From positions 35,887 through 99,886 of the forward strand of contig NZ_KB902702.1 of NCBI RefSeq assembly GCF_000379605.1: a stretch of DNA of 64,000 nt. The letters run 5' to 3'. Origin of the DNA: Rhizobium giardinii bv. giardinii H152. Its GTDB lineage: Bacteria; Pseudomonadota; Alphaproteobacteria; Rhizobiales; Rhizobiaceae. Shown here one piece after another: positions 45,141-55,600 of the stretch. Each line of letters begins with the position of its first letter. Position 1 is the stretch's first letter. The notes below the pieces were generated by a model, which was given only the letters and a program-made list of their open reading frames with translations, had not been told where the DNA came from and did not search any database. The translations under genes and the position numbers were made by a program.

Positions 45141-45881
45141 TCAGGAAATCAATCCCAGCCGGAAGGACAGGGCAACCGCGTGGTGGCGGTTTTTCGCGCG
45201 CAGTTTTTCCTGGATGCCGTTCATGTACCAGTCGACGGTATGGTTGGAGATGTCGAGGATCCGGCTGATCTCGTTCGAGGTCATGCCGTCGGCCAGGTAG
45301 TTCAACGCTTCCATCTCGCGGCGGGTCATCTGCACGTCGACGCTGGAGACCATTTCGGCGAGGACCGCCGGATCGGTCAATTCCAGAAGTCGCCAGAAGA
45401 TCTTCTTGGCAATGCCGTCGAACAGGCTCATCTCCACCGGGCTGAGATCGACGACGCGGCCGCCGAGCGACAAATTGCCGAGCAGTCCGCGACGCCCATG
45501 GACGGGAAAGATGTACCCGTCGTGAAGGCCATAACCGCGCGCCTCGACCATCATGCGTTCCATGCGCTTGCGGTGCGGATCGGAGCGGAAGGCAACCAGC
45601 GTTTCGCGCCAGCGGAAACCGCGCTGCGCATGGCCGAGAAAGCGTATCGTCGGGTCGATGATGACGTATTTTTTCTTGATGTAGATCTGCGGCCAGCCGT
45701 CCGGCCAGCGCCCGGCAAGCAGCAGGCTCATGGGATTTTCATTCGGCTTCGGCTGGCGGACGATTCCGTAATAGTCAAAGCCGTAGCGGTCCAGGACTCG
45801 CTCGAACTCCTGAACGATTTCGTCCCTGCTCGTCATTTCGTCTATGAGCGCCAGAAACTGCACCAGCAACGTAATATTCAT
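45141..45881 (-). CDS. LuxR family regulator with autoinducer-binding-type domain (orphan)
   Basis: A 246-residue LuxR-type protein. The N-terminal domain keeps the usual ligand-pocket order: W and Y in GWPQIYIKKKYVIIDPTIRF (W-x3-Y...DP), then RGFRWRETL with the later tryptophan, and GYGLHDGYIFPVHG with the conserved glycines. The C-terminal helix-turn-helix is LTRREMEALNYLADG-like (MTRREMEALNYLADGMTSNE, then ISRILDISNHTVDWYMN). AAGGGGC precedes the ATG at 45881. No luxI gene is in the window, so it is a LuxR solo here. It sits between pyc (co-directional) and ndvA (divergent). Confidence 0.9.
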   Translation of the reverse strand: MNITLLVQFLALIDEMTSRDEIVQEFERVLDRYGFDYYGIVRQPKPNENPMSLLLAGRWPDGWPQIYIKKKYVIIDPTIRFLGHAQRGFRWRETLVAFRSDPHRKRMERMMVEARGYGLHDGYIFPVHGRRGLLGNLSLGGRVVDLSPVEMSLFDGIAKKIFWRLLELTDPAVLAEMVSSVDVQMTRREMEALNYLADGMTSNEISRILDISNHTVDWYMNGIQEKLRAKNRHHAVALSFRLGLIS

Positions 45882-46343
45882 AAATGCCCCTTGAAAAAAT
45901 TCATTCCAGTCTTTCGGCAGCGTCCACCGCAGCGCAACATGAATGTCCTGTTCAGCACCCATTCATGTTGCAATCGCAATAATCCCTCCGTCAGCCATGG
46001 AGCCACCTAACACCGCATCGCCGTTCACCTGCAAGGCGCGAAAAATAGCAAACTATGAATAATTTTACCGGACGACACGTGCAATTTGTCTCCCCCGGTA
46101 TCTATCACAGATGGGCTTGTTCGTTCGACCTGAAAGTTGATCAAGACGATGTTTTGTTTTGCCGTGGAAAACAAAGGAAGAACTGGAGATTTACCGGGAA
46201 GAACTAAGCGGGGTTATCAAGGATGATGATTCACGACGTTCATTTTCGGAGGATATCCTTCGTTCTCAGTAACTTATACCGCGATGCAAATGTCCTGTTG
46301 CTTTTCATTGCACCGCAACCAACTGCCCAAGAGGGATAAGACA
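45882..46343. other. divergent luxR-ndvA intergenic region
   Basis: These 462 bp lie between the two divergent genes. The DNA is AT-richer than its surroundings. It holds an 8-bp inverted repeat TTTGTTTT / AAAACAAA (46153-46175, seven-base spacer) and no clear lux box. Short frames exist, such as one at 46054, but none has a ribosome binding site. The ndvA promoter must lie here. Confidence 0.45.
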
Positions 46344-48101
46344 GTGTCATTGTTCCAGGTCTATGCAAGAGCGCTTCAGTATCTTGCCGTCCACAAACTT
46401 CGCGTCTCGGCCATTGTTATCGCCAACATCGTGCTGGCGGTCATTACGATTGCAGAGCCCATTTTGTTCGGCCGCATCATCGACGCGATCTCATCCAAAC
46501 AGGCCGTGACACCGATGCTCCTGATGTGGGCCGGTCTCGGCGTCTTCAACACGATCGCTTTCGTGCTGGTCGCCCGCGAAGCCGACCGGCTGGCGCATAC
46601 GCGCCGCTCGACCCTGATCACGGAAGCCTTCGGCCGCATCATCGCGATGCCGCTTTCCTGGCATAGCCAGCGCGGCACCTCCAACGCCCTGCACACGCTG
46701 CTGCGCGCCTGCGAGACGCTGTTCGGCCTCTGGCTCGAATTCATGCGCCAGCACCTGGCGACCGCCGTGGCGCTAACGCTGCTCGTACCGACAGCCTTTG
46801 CCATGGACATCCGGCTGTCGCTGGTCCTCGTCGTGCTCGGCGTTCTCTACGTCGTGATCGGCAAGATCGTGATGACGCGCACCAAGGAAGGCCAGGCCTC
46901 TGTCGAGGACCACTATCATACCGTGTTTTCGCATGTCTCCGACTCGATCAGCAACGTCTCGGTCGTACACAGCTACAACCGCATTGAGGCAGAGACCCGC
47001 GAGCTGAAGAACTTCACCCAGAAGCTGATCTCGGCCCAGCTGCCGGTCCTCGACTGGTGGGCGCTGGCCAGCGCACTGAACCGCATGGCCTCGACGATCT
47101 CCATGATGGCCATCCTCGTCATCGGTACCTTCCTCGTCCAGAAGGGCGAACTGGGTATTGGCGACGTCATTGCCTTTATCGGTTTTGCCGGCCTTCTGAT
47201 CGGCCGTCTCGACCAGATGAAGGCCTTCGTGACGCAGATTTTCGAAGCCCGCGCCAAGCTCGAGGACTTCTTCAACCTCGAGGATTCGGTCCGCGACCGG
47301 GAAGAGCCCGCCGACGCCGGCGAGCTGAACCATGTCCGCGGCGAAGTCGAATTCCGCGATGTGTCGTTCAACTTTGCCAACTCGAACGAAGGCCTGCGCA
47401 ACGTCTCCTTCACCGCCAAGGCCGGCCAGACGATCGCCATCGTCGGCCCGACCGGCGCCGGCAAGACGACGCTGGTCAACCTCTTGCAGCGCGTGCACGA
47501 ACCGGCCAGCGGCAAGGTCCTGATCGACGGCGTCGACATCTCGACGGTGACCCGCAAGTCACTGCGCCGCTCGATCGCCACCGTGTTCCAGGACGCAGGC
47601 CTGCTCAACCGGTCGATCTGCGAGAACATCCGCCTTGGCCGTGAAGACGCATCGCTGGTCGAAGTCGCGGAAGCAGCTCAGGCAGCAGCGGCGGCCGACT
47701 TCATCGAAGGTCGTCAGGGTGGCTACGACACCAAGGTGGGCGAACGCGGCAACCGGCTCTCCGGAGGCGAGCGCCAGCGCATCGCCATCGCCCGCGCAAT
47801 CCTGAAGAATGCGCCGATCCTCGTTCTCGACGAGGCGACCAGCGCGCTCGACGTCGAAACGGAAAACCGCGTCAAGACGGCGATCGACAACCTGCGCAAG
47901 GACCGCACGACCTTCATCATCGCCCACCGCCTGTCGACGGTGCGCGAGGCCGACCTGGTGATCTTCATGGATCACGGCCGCATCGTCGAGATGGGTGGCT
48001 TCAACGAACTCAGCCACAGCAACGGCCGCTTTGCATCGCTGTTGCGCGCAAGCGGCATCCTTACGGACGAGGACGTCCGCAAGAGCCACGCTGCGGCCTG
48101 A
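46344..48101 (+). CDS. ndvA: cyclic beta-1,2-glucan exporter NdvA (ChvA)
   Basis: NdvA is an ABC exporter that moves cyclic beta-1,2-glucan to the periplasm. It is required for nodule invasion in rhizobia and for virulence in Agrobacterium. The 585-residue half-transporter has an N-terminal membrane domain of about six segments (residues 18-300) with the near-invariant stretch MPLSWHSQRGTSNALHTLL. The ATPase has Walker A GPTGAGKTT (residue 370), LSGGERQRIAIARA and VLDEATSALD. The GTG at 46344 has GAGGGA seven bases upstream and gives SLFQVYARALQYLAVHK, the known N-terminus. A terminator follows. It is divergent from the LuxR solo. Confidence 0.97.
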   Translation: MSLFQVYARALQYLAVHKLRVSAIVIANIVLAVITIAEPILFGRIIDAISSKQAVTPMLLMWAGLGVFNTIAFVLVAREADRLAHTRRSTLITEAFGRIIAMPLSWHSQRGTSNALHTLLRACETLFGLWLEFMRQHLATAVALTLLVPTAFAMDIRLSLVLVVLGVLYVVIGKIVMTRTKEGQASVEDHYHTVFSHVSDSISNVSVVHSYNRIEAETRELKNFTQKLISAQLPVLDWWALASALNRMASTISMMAILVIGTFLVQKGELGIGDVIAFIGFAGLLIGRLDQMKAFVTQIFEARAKLEDFFNLEDSVRDREEPADAGELNHVRGEVEFRDVSFNFANSNEGLRNVSFTAKAGQTIAIVGPTGAGKTTLVNLLQRVHEPASGKVLIDGVDISTVTRKSLRRSIATVFQDAGLLNRSICENIRLGREDASLVEVAEAAQAAAAADFIEGRQGGYDTKVGERGNRLSGGERQRIAIARAILKNAPILVLDEATSALDVETENRVKTAIDNLRKDRTTFIIAHRLSTVREADLVIFMDHGRIVEMGGFNELSHSNGRFASLLRASGILTDEDVRKSHAAA

Positions 48102-48128
48102 CCGACGGGCAGCATGCGTTTCCACATT

Positions 48129-48161
48129 TCCCCTCATGGCGCTGCCATGGGGGATTTTTTT
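48129..48161 (+). terminator. terminator of ndvA
   Basis: CCCC-T-CATGGC pairs with GCCATGGGGG across a GCT loop, followed by seven T residues, 28 bp after the ndvA stop. Confidence 0.85.
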
Positions 48162-48320
48162 ATGCGGGGTTGCCCCGTCGATATATCACCCGTTGGATGA
48201 AGTGGGGCTTTCAGCCAGCCAGCCGACAAAAGCCGAGGCGGTGTTCGGAAGGCTGTCGAAGCGGTGCGCCGGCAGCCAGCAGGTACCCCAGAGGTTCGCA
48301 AATGACCGCGGATCCTGCCC

Positions 48321-49484
48321 TCAAGCCCTGACGGCCTCGGGCCGCGACAACCCGCCAAGCCAATCGAGATAACGCGCATAGGCGAAATGGAGCCCTATGC
48401 CGACGATGACGAACAGCGAGCCCCAGAGCGGGTCACGCCCCGTGACGAACAGAAGCACCTGCCCCGCCATGGCAAGGATCGTGCCGAGGATGAACACCGG
48501 CAACGAATGGCGCCCGATCATCACCAGCGGATGATCGAGGCGCAGCCGCGCCATCCGGCTGAAAACGGGAAAGACTGCCAGCAGATAGGCAAGCGCCAGA
48601 ACATGCAGCAGGCGCGTCAGCGACAGGAAGGTCTTGTCGAAACCAGTCAGAACAGCTGGCAGGCCGTAGGAGAAGTCGATGTTCCACCAGGAAAACACGA
48701 CCCAGAAGAACGACAGCGTCACATAGCCGGCGGACAGGGCCACCAGCACCGGGTGACGCGGCAGGCGCTTGCCGGCGCGCGCGCGCATCATGCAGATCAT
48801 GCCGATGACGAACAGGAACTGCCAGGACCAGGGATTGAGAAACCAATAGCCTTCATCGAGGAAATTGATCGGCACGATCGTGAAAACGCCGGCGGCGAGC
48901 CAGAGTGCGGCGGACGCGACGAACAGAAGCAGGGGGCTGCGGCCGTAGAGCCAGAGCATGCCCGGCAAAAGCAGGAAGACGACTGCATACATCGACAGGA
49001 TGTTGTTGTAGCCCAACTGGTGACCCAGCAGGACCATCGCAACGAAGCCCTGTTCCGTGTGGTCGACCAGCGGGCGAATATTGATCTCGCTGATCAGGTC
49101 CTGCCGCCCGAAATAAAGCGCTCCGCCGGCGAAGATCGCCAGCGTGATGATGCTGGTCATGATATGCGCGACGTAGAGCGTGAACGCCCGGCGCCAGATC
49201 TTCAGGCTGAGCGCGAGGCGGTTGCCGACATTGAATTTCCGCCCATAGGCGAGCCCCGCAGAAAGCCCCGAAATCAGCACGAAGGCTTCCGCCGAATCGG
49301 AGAAGCCGAAGTTCTTCGGCGTCAGATATTCGAGATATTGCCCCGGCACATGATTGACGAAGATGGTGATGAGGCAAAGCGCGCGAAACACGTCGAGGCG
49401 GGTATCACGCTTAGCAGGGATGGATCGCTTCGTCCCGGTCTGTCCGTCATCGGCAGACGGTTCGAATTGCAGTTTTTGAAGCAT
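48321..49484 (-). CDS. opgC: OpgC-like membrane protein, probable glucan succinyltransferase
   Basis: A 387-residue protein of the OpgC/acyltransferase-3-like group. It starts with a soluble lead, then RLDVFRALCLITIFVNHVPG, the signature of OpgC with the catalytic-type His after TIFVN. About ten hydrophobic segments follow. OpgC adds succinyl groups to osmoregulated periplasmic glucans. In Brucella the related Cgm is encoded next to the cyclic glucan synthase gene and succinylates cyclic beta-1,2-glucan. Here the gene lies 130 bp downstream of ndvB on the same strand and between ndvB and ndvA. The role as modifier of NdvB product is therefore a strong inference. Confidence 0.88.
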   Translation of the reverse strand: MLQKLQFEPSADDGQTGTKRSIPAKRDTRLDVFRALCLITIFVNHVPGQYLEYLTPKNFGFSDSAEAFVLISGLSAGLAYGRKFNVGNRLALSLKIWRRAFTLYVAHIMTSIITLAIFAGGALYFGRQDLISEINIRPLVDHTEQGFVAMVLLGHQLGYNNILSMYAVVFLLLPGMLWLYGRSPLLLFVASAALWLAAGVFTIVPINFLDEGYWFLNPWSWQFLFVIGMICMMRARAGKRLPRHPVLVALSAGYVTLSFFWVVFSWWNIDFSYGLPAVLTGFDKTFLSLTRLLHVLALAYLLAVFPVFSRMARLRLDHPLVMIGRHSLPVFILGTILAMAGQVLLFVTGRDPLWGSLFVIVGIGLHFAYARYLDWLGGLSRPEAVRA

Positions 49485-49614
49485 TCAGAATGTTCTCGTC
49501 CGAGTTCAGTGCCCCCTGCCCCCTTGACGCAATACGAGTGCCGGCAGTCAGAACGAAGCCGGCCTTGCAACTTGCGATGCAAAGCCGGCTGCACGTCCGA
49601 CGTAGCGCCGGCAG

Positions 49615-52600
49615 CTAGACTAAAACGCTTTCATGCGCGTTTTTTGTGACAGTTTTATTGATGCTGACGATCGGCTCGCCGCTTTGCGCATCTTTCGTCA
49701 CGGAAATGACCTGCGCCTTGCCGTCGATGGTCAGCGTCGCCGAGAAACCATCCCAGGCGTCCGGCAGGACCGGGCGAACCGTCAGCGTCCCGCCCTGTCT
49801 GCGAATGCCGAGAATGCCTTCGACTGCTGCTCTGTAGAGCCAGGCCGCCGAACCGGTGTACCAGGTCCAGCCGCCGCGTCCGGTCAGAGCGCCGTCGCCA
49901 TAAATATCGGCAGCGACCACATAGGGTTCGACGCGATAGTGATCGGCGCCTTCGCGATCCTTGGAATGGTTGACCGGATTGAGCATCTCGAAAGCGCGCC
50001 ATGCGTCTTCCGTGCGGTTTTGCGCTGCAAGCGCCAGCACGACCCAGGTTGCCGCATGGGTGTATTGCCCGCCATTCTCGCGGACACCGGGCGGATAGCC
50101 CTTGATGTAGCCCGGATCCTGCGCCGTCTCGGAAAGCGGCGGCGTGAACAGGCGGATGATCTGGTGATCGGCATCCGCAAGCTCGGCCAGCACGGCGTCC
50201 ATCGCCTGGGCTGAACGCGCGCGGTCACCTTCCCCGGACAGGACGCTCCAGGATTGAGCGATCGAATCGATGCGGCATTCCCTGCTGTTGGCAGAGCCGA
50301 GCGGCGCACCGTCGTCGTAGTAGCCCCGGCGATAGTATCCACCATCCCAACCGGCGGTCTCCAGCGCCTGCTTGAGACTGGCCAGATGGGTTTCCCAGGC
50401 GGCAACCCGCTTGGCATCGCCGCGTTGGCGCGCGATCTCGGTGAAGGAGCGCAGGGTGGCCGCAAGGAACCAGCCAAGCCACACACTGGTGCCGCGGCCT
50501 TCGATACCGACGCGGTTCATGCCGTCATTCCAGTCGCCGCCGAGGATCAACGGCAATCCGTTTTCTCCCGTGCGGGCAATCGCCAGATCGAGTGCCAGCG
50601 CGCAGTGTTCATAGAGCGTTGCACGCCGCCCGGACACCAGCGGCTGGAAGAAATTGTCGTGCTGGCCGGTTTCCAGCGGAGGCCCCTCGATGAAGGCAAT
50701 CTGCTCGTCGAGAATGTCCTTGGTGCCCGTTACATTGCAATAATACTGCACGGCATGGCCGAGCCAGACGACGTCGTCGGAGATCATCGTGCGGACGCCC
50801 GAGCCGTTGCCCGGCAGCCACCAATGCAGGACGTCGCCTTCCGGGAACTGCCGCGCCGCAGCGTTCAGGATCTGGGCCCGCGCAAGTTCCGGACGGTGAA
50901 CGATGAAGGCAAGCGTATCCTGCAGCTGGTCGCGGAAGCCGAAGGCACCGCTGGCCTGGTAGAAGGCCGAACGCGCAAGGATTCGGCAGCCGAGGCTCTG
51001 ATAGGGCAGCCAGGCATTGACCATGTTGTTGAACGCCTTGTCGGGCGTATCGACCTGGAGGATGCCGGTAAAATCCCGCCAGAAGCTGTTGGACGCCTCA
51101 AGGACGGTTTCGAACGGCGTGCTGCGCGCCGTTTCAAGATGCTCGAGCGCCTGATCGGCATTATCGGCGTCGCCCATGTAGAAGGTCAGCTCCCGGCTTG
51201 CGCCCGGCTCCAGCGAAAGATCGAGAACGAGTGCAGCGCAGGGATCGCCATCCGCGTCGATCACGCCCGACAGGGAGGTACCGTCAAGCACCGCCTTTGG
51301 CGCGTAGATGCTGCCGGCGAGGCCGATGAAGTCGCGGCGGCTCGCCGTGAAGCCCACCGGCATTTCGCTCGCCGCCAGGAAAGCCGTGCGGCCGGAATAG
51401 TCGATGCTGTAGGGGTTGGTCGCGAGCACCGCCCCACTGGCCTCGTCGCGATGCGACAGGATGAACGGTGCCGTCTTGCCGCGATTGTTGCCGAGCAGCC
51501 ATTCCGCATAGCCGTAGATCTTGAGGCTGCGCGCTTCGCCGGTGTGGTTCTTCAACCGCATCCGCCAGTATTTCACCGGCGCCTTGCGGTGAACGGCGTG
51601 GCTGACCTCGATCTCCAATCCGTCCTGGACGCTTTTGAACACCGAATAGCCCAGACCATGCCGGGTTTCGAAGAGTACGGACTTGCGCCGCGACAGGGCG
51701 GCGTAGGGGGAGAGCACGGCACCGCTGTCCATGTCTCTCACGAAGATCGCTTCACCCGGCCGGTTGATCACCGGATCGTTGGTCCAAGGAGTCAGCTGGT
51801 AGTCGCGGGAATTGCGGCCCCAGGTGAACGCAGCGCCTTCCGCCGCCACGTGGAAGCCGAAGCTTTCGTTGGAAATGACATTGATCCACGGCTGCGGCGT
51901 TGCTTCGCCGCCGCGCAGGCGCGTCACATATTCACGGCCGTCCCTGGAAAAGCCGCCATAGCCGTTCCAGAAATCGAGCCCGGCGCCATTGATCTCGGCT
52001 GGGGCCGCATCCCGGTCCGCAGCGGGTGCTGCGAGCAGAGGCAGGACGATCTTGCTCTTCTTGCTGACCGGCTTGGCAAACAGATTTTCCGCGCGGGAGA
52101 TCTGATCGGAAATCTTGCCGTTGCGGGCATGGAAGACGGCACGCGATGCGGCCAGAAGCGCTGACCACGTTTGCGGTTCCATGATATCGCGGCGGACCGC
52201 GAAGATATGCTGGCGCGCGCTGTCCGACAGGCGCAGGCGCAGGTTTTCGCACATGGCATCGAGCGTGTGCTGCATGTCCTGCGCGTAGGAGGAGGCGCGC
52301 TCGTTGATGATGACGAGATCGGCTGTGACGCCGCGCGAGCGCAGATATTCCTGCGCCTTCAGGGCCTCACGCGCAATGCTGAGGTCGATGTCATCGTTGA
52401 TGCGGACGGAAAAGATCGGGAAGTCGCCCGAAATCGACAGCGGCCACAGCGACGATTGCGGTGCAAGACCGGCCTGAACCGTGGCGATGTCGGCACGCAA
52501 CTGCATGTCGGGATAGGTAAGGTAACGGCCGAGCGTCTGGAAGCTTGCCGCCTCCTGCGAGGTCACGCCGACATGGCGCATCTGCACCTGGGAACGGGTC

Positions 52601-55600
52601 CAGGCGTGGATCATCTCGTGATTGAAGCTGTCCGGATGGCGATAGCGATCGACCGCCTTGTCGATCTGCTCGCGCCCGGGCGCCGCGATGGTCCAGAAGA
52701 TCACGCTGACCTTTTTTCCGGCCGGAACGCGCACGATACGGCGCAGCGAAACGATCGGATCGAGTGTATAGCCGTCCGTGCCGGACAGCTTGGCGTCGGC
52801 GTCGAAGGCCTGCGCCTCGGCGAGCGTCCGGCCCGTACCGATGAACCGGCGCCTGTCCGTCTCGGCTTCCGTATGGCGGCTGCTGCCGGCATTGTCGACA
52901 ACCAGGTGAGCCACCTGCATGTCCGGGTCGCCGGGGCTGCGCTTGTTGCGCGTGACGCGGATGACGTCGCCCTTCGGATCGATTTCGGTGCGCAGGAACA
53001 TCTTGGCAAACAGCGGATGGGCATTGTCCGTGTCGTCGGTCGTCAGCACCGGCTCGGCATAGGACGTCACCTCGATGAAGCGATCTTCCATGCCTCGGTT
53101 GAGAAGGATCACCCGGCGACCTTCGGCGTCGTGCTCGGTGGCGACGATGCATTCGACTTCGCTGGTGAGGTCACCGACGGTCTTGATGAATTCCGCCTTG
53201 TCGTCGCCGAAGCGGATCATGGCCTTTTCGCCTTCCACCCGGCGCGGTTCGGCCGTTGCCGACCACCAGTTGCCGGTCGCCGTGTCGCGCAGGAAGATGA
53301 ACGTGCCGGTGCGGTCCTCGCTCGGATCGGCATTCCAGCGGGCGACTGTCTGGCCGTTCCAGCGGGAATAGCCGCTGCCGGTCGCCGTCAGCATGACCGA
53401 ATAGTGGCCATTCGACAGGAAGACGGTCTCGCGATCCTTGATCAGCGGGTTGTTGACGGTGCGGATTTCGGGGCGAAGAAGATCCTCCTGGCCCTTGCCG
53501 AGCGATTCCGGTTCCTTCTTGGTGTTGATGATCGGAATATCGCGTGGCGCCTTTTCCTGCAGCAGCAGTTCGGCCGCTTCGATGACCGGATCGGCGTGGA
53601 ACCACTCGCGCAGGCGGCCGTTGAAGACGACGTTGGCGACGGCGGCGATCGACATGCCATGGTGGTGGGCATAATAGTTGCGCACCACGGCGCAGGTCTT
53701 GCCTTCCGGTACGCGGGTGGGGGTGAAATCGACGGCGTCATGGAAACCGTAGGCGCCAAGCGCACCGACCTCGCGCAGCCGCTCCAGATTGGCGAGCGCC
53801 GCCTTCGGATCGTACATGCTGGCAAGGATCGAGGCGTAGGGCGCGATGACGGCGTTCTGGCCGAGGCCGCGCTTGAGGCCGAGCGTCGGAACCCCGAAAT
53901 TGGTGTACTGATAGGTCAGTTCGTGGTCGCGGGCATTGAATGCCGCTTCCGAAATGCCCCACGGCGTGCCGAGACGACGGCCGTGATTCATCTGTTCCCT
54001 GACGATCAGATTGTTGGTCTGGTTGAGGATGCCGCCCTGGGGCTCCTGCATGACCAGAGGCGGCATGAGATATTCGAACATCGAGCCCGACCAGGAGACG
54101 AGCGCACCGCGCGCGCCGATCGGCACGATCGGACGGCCGAGCTTGTACCAGTGCTCGGTGGGCAAATCGCCCTTGGCAATGGCAAACAGGCTGGTCAGTC
54201 GTGCTTCCGAGGCGAGCAGGTCGTAGCAGGCTTCGTCCAACTCGTTCGTATTCACCCGATACCCGATCGACAGCAACCGCCGCTCCGGACGGAACAGGAA
54301 GCCGAAATCCATGGAGAAGGCGATATCCCGCGCCCTGTCGCGCACGACGATCAGCCGCTGGCGCAGCACCTCGATGGCATCGAGATCGAAGACGCCGTCG
54401 GCGATGTGGGATTCGCAGGTATTGACGAGAATACCAGCCCATTTCCTGACTTCGCCACTCTGCGCGCTGCGGACTTCATGATCGAGGTTGGCAGTCAGCT
54501 TCTGGATGTCACGCGCCAGCACCGCAAGGTTGATCACCCGGATGGAGGCAAATTCCTGCTCGCGCTTGACCACTTGCAACGCACTGTGGAACCCGGCGAT
54601 CCTCTCGTCCATCAGACGTCGCAGCGGCCGCACGGTCTTGCGGTCATCCGGCAGTTCGGCCAGCACCTCCGACAGGATCGATGCCACATCGCCGATGCCG
54701 TCGAGATTGCCCTGAACATGCGCTGACGGCGCTTCGGCCCATTCGCGGCACATCGAGGAGACGGCGATCAGATGTCCGGCGAGATTGCCGCTGTCGACAG
54801 CCGAAATGTATTTCGGCTCCATCGTCTCAAGCGGGTTCGTCGTATACCAGTTGAACAGATGACCACGATATTTCGGCATCCGGTCGATCGTGCCGACCGT
54901 TTCTTCCAGGCGCCGGACGGTCTCCTCGAAACCGATCCAGCCGAAATCGCGGGCCGACATGACGGATAGAAGATAGACGCCGATATTCGTCGGCGAACTC
55001 CGTTCGGCCACAACCGGATGCGGGAGTTCCTGGAAATTGTCCGGCGGCAGGAAGTTCTGCTCTGCCGTGACGAACGTCTCGAAATAGAGCCAGGTCCGGC
55101 GCGCGATCTTGCGCAGTTCCTCGACGACGTTTTCCGGCACCACCAGCTGGTCTTCCGTCTCGGCCGACTGGCTGACGAACCAGGCAATGGCCGGAGACAG
55201 CGCCCAGAGCAAGGCGAACGGCAGTCCAATGAACGGAAGGCCGGTATCGGAGACGGCCGCAAGCAGCACCGAGACCACCGAGAGGGCCGGGGCGGTCCAC
55301 ATCGACCGGTAATAGTCCCAGATCGTACCGCTGGCTGAACCCTGCACCTGCGCTGCCGTGCGCCATTCGAGCATCAGCTTGCCGCTGACGAAGGTGCGGT
55401 AAAGCGAGCGCACGATGGCGTCGGCCATCATGGCGGCGGCGTGGGCAATGAAAACGATGCGCAGCGCGACCTGGGCATTGGCCGCCTGGATTTCAGACAG
55501 AACCGCATGCAGATGAGCGCGGGCGACAATATCGTTGCGGCGCGGCATGACGCCGGAGATGAGCGAGAGGGTCGGCGCGACAAACAAGCTGAAGATCAGC

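Noticed and set aside
46054-46209. A short frame in the luxR-ndvA interval
   Set aside because: About 50 codons, no Shine-Dalgarno, and it crosses the likely promoter region and the inverted repeat.
45882-46343. A lux box for the LuxR solo
   Set aside because: I looked for an 18-20 bp dyad of the ACCTG...CAGGT type and found no convincing match.
50254-54726. Long plus-strand open frames (636 and 851 codons) within ndvB
   Set aside because: Antisense shadows of ndvB, rich in Arg, Ala and Gly without motifs and with no ribosome binding sites.
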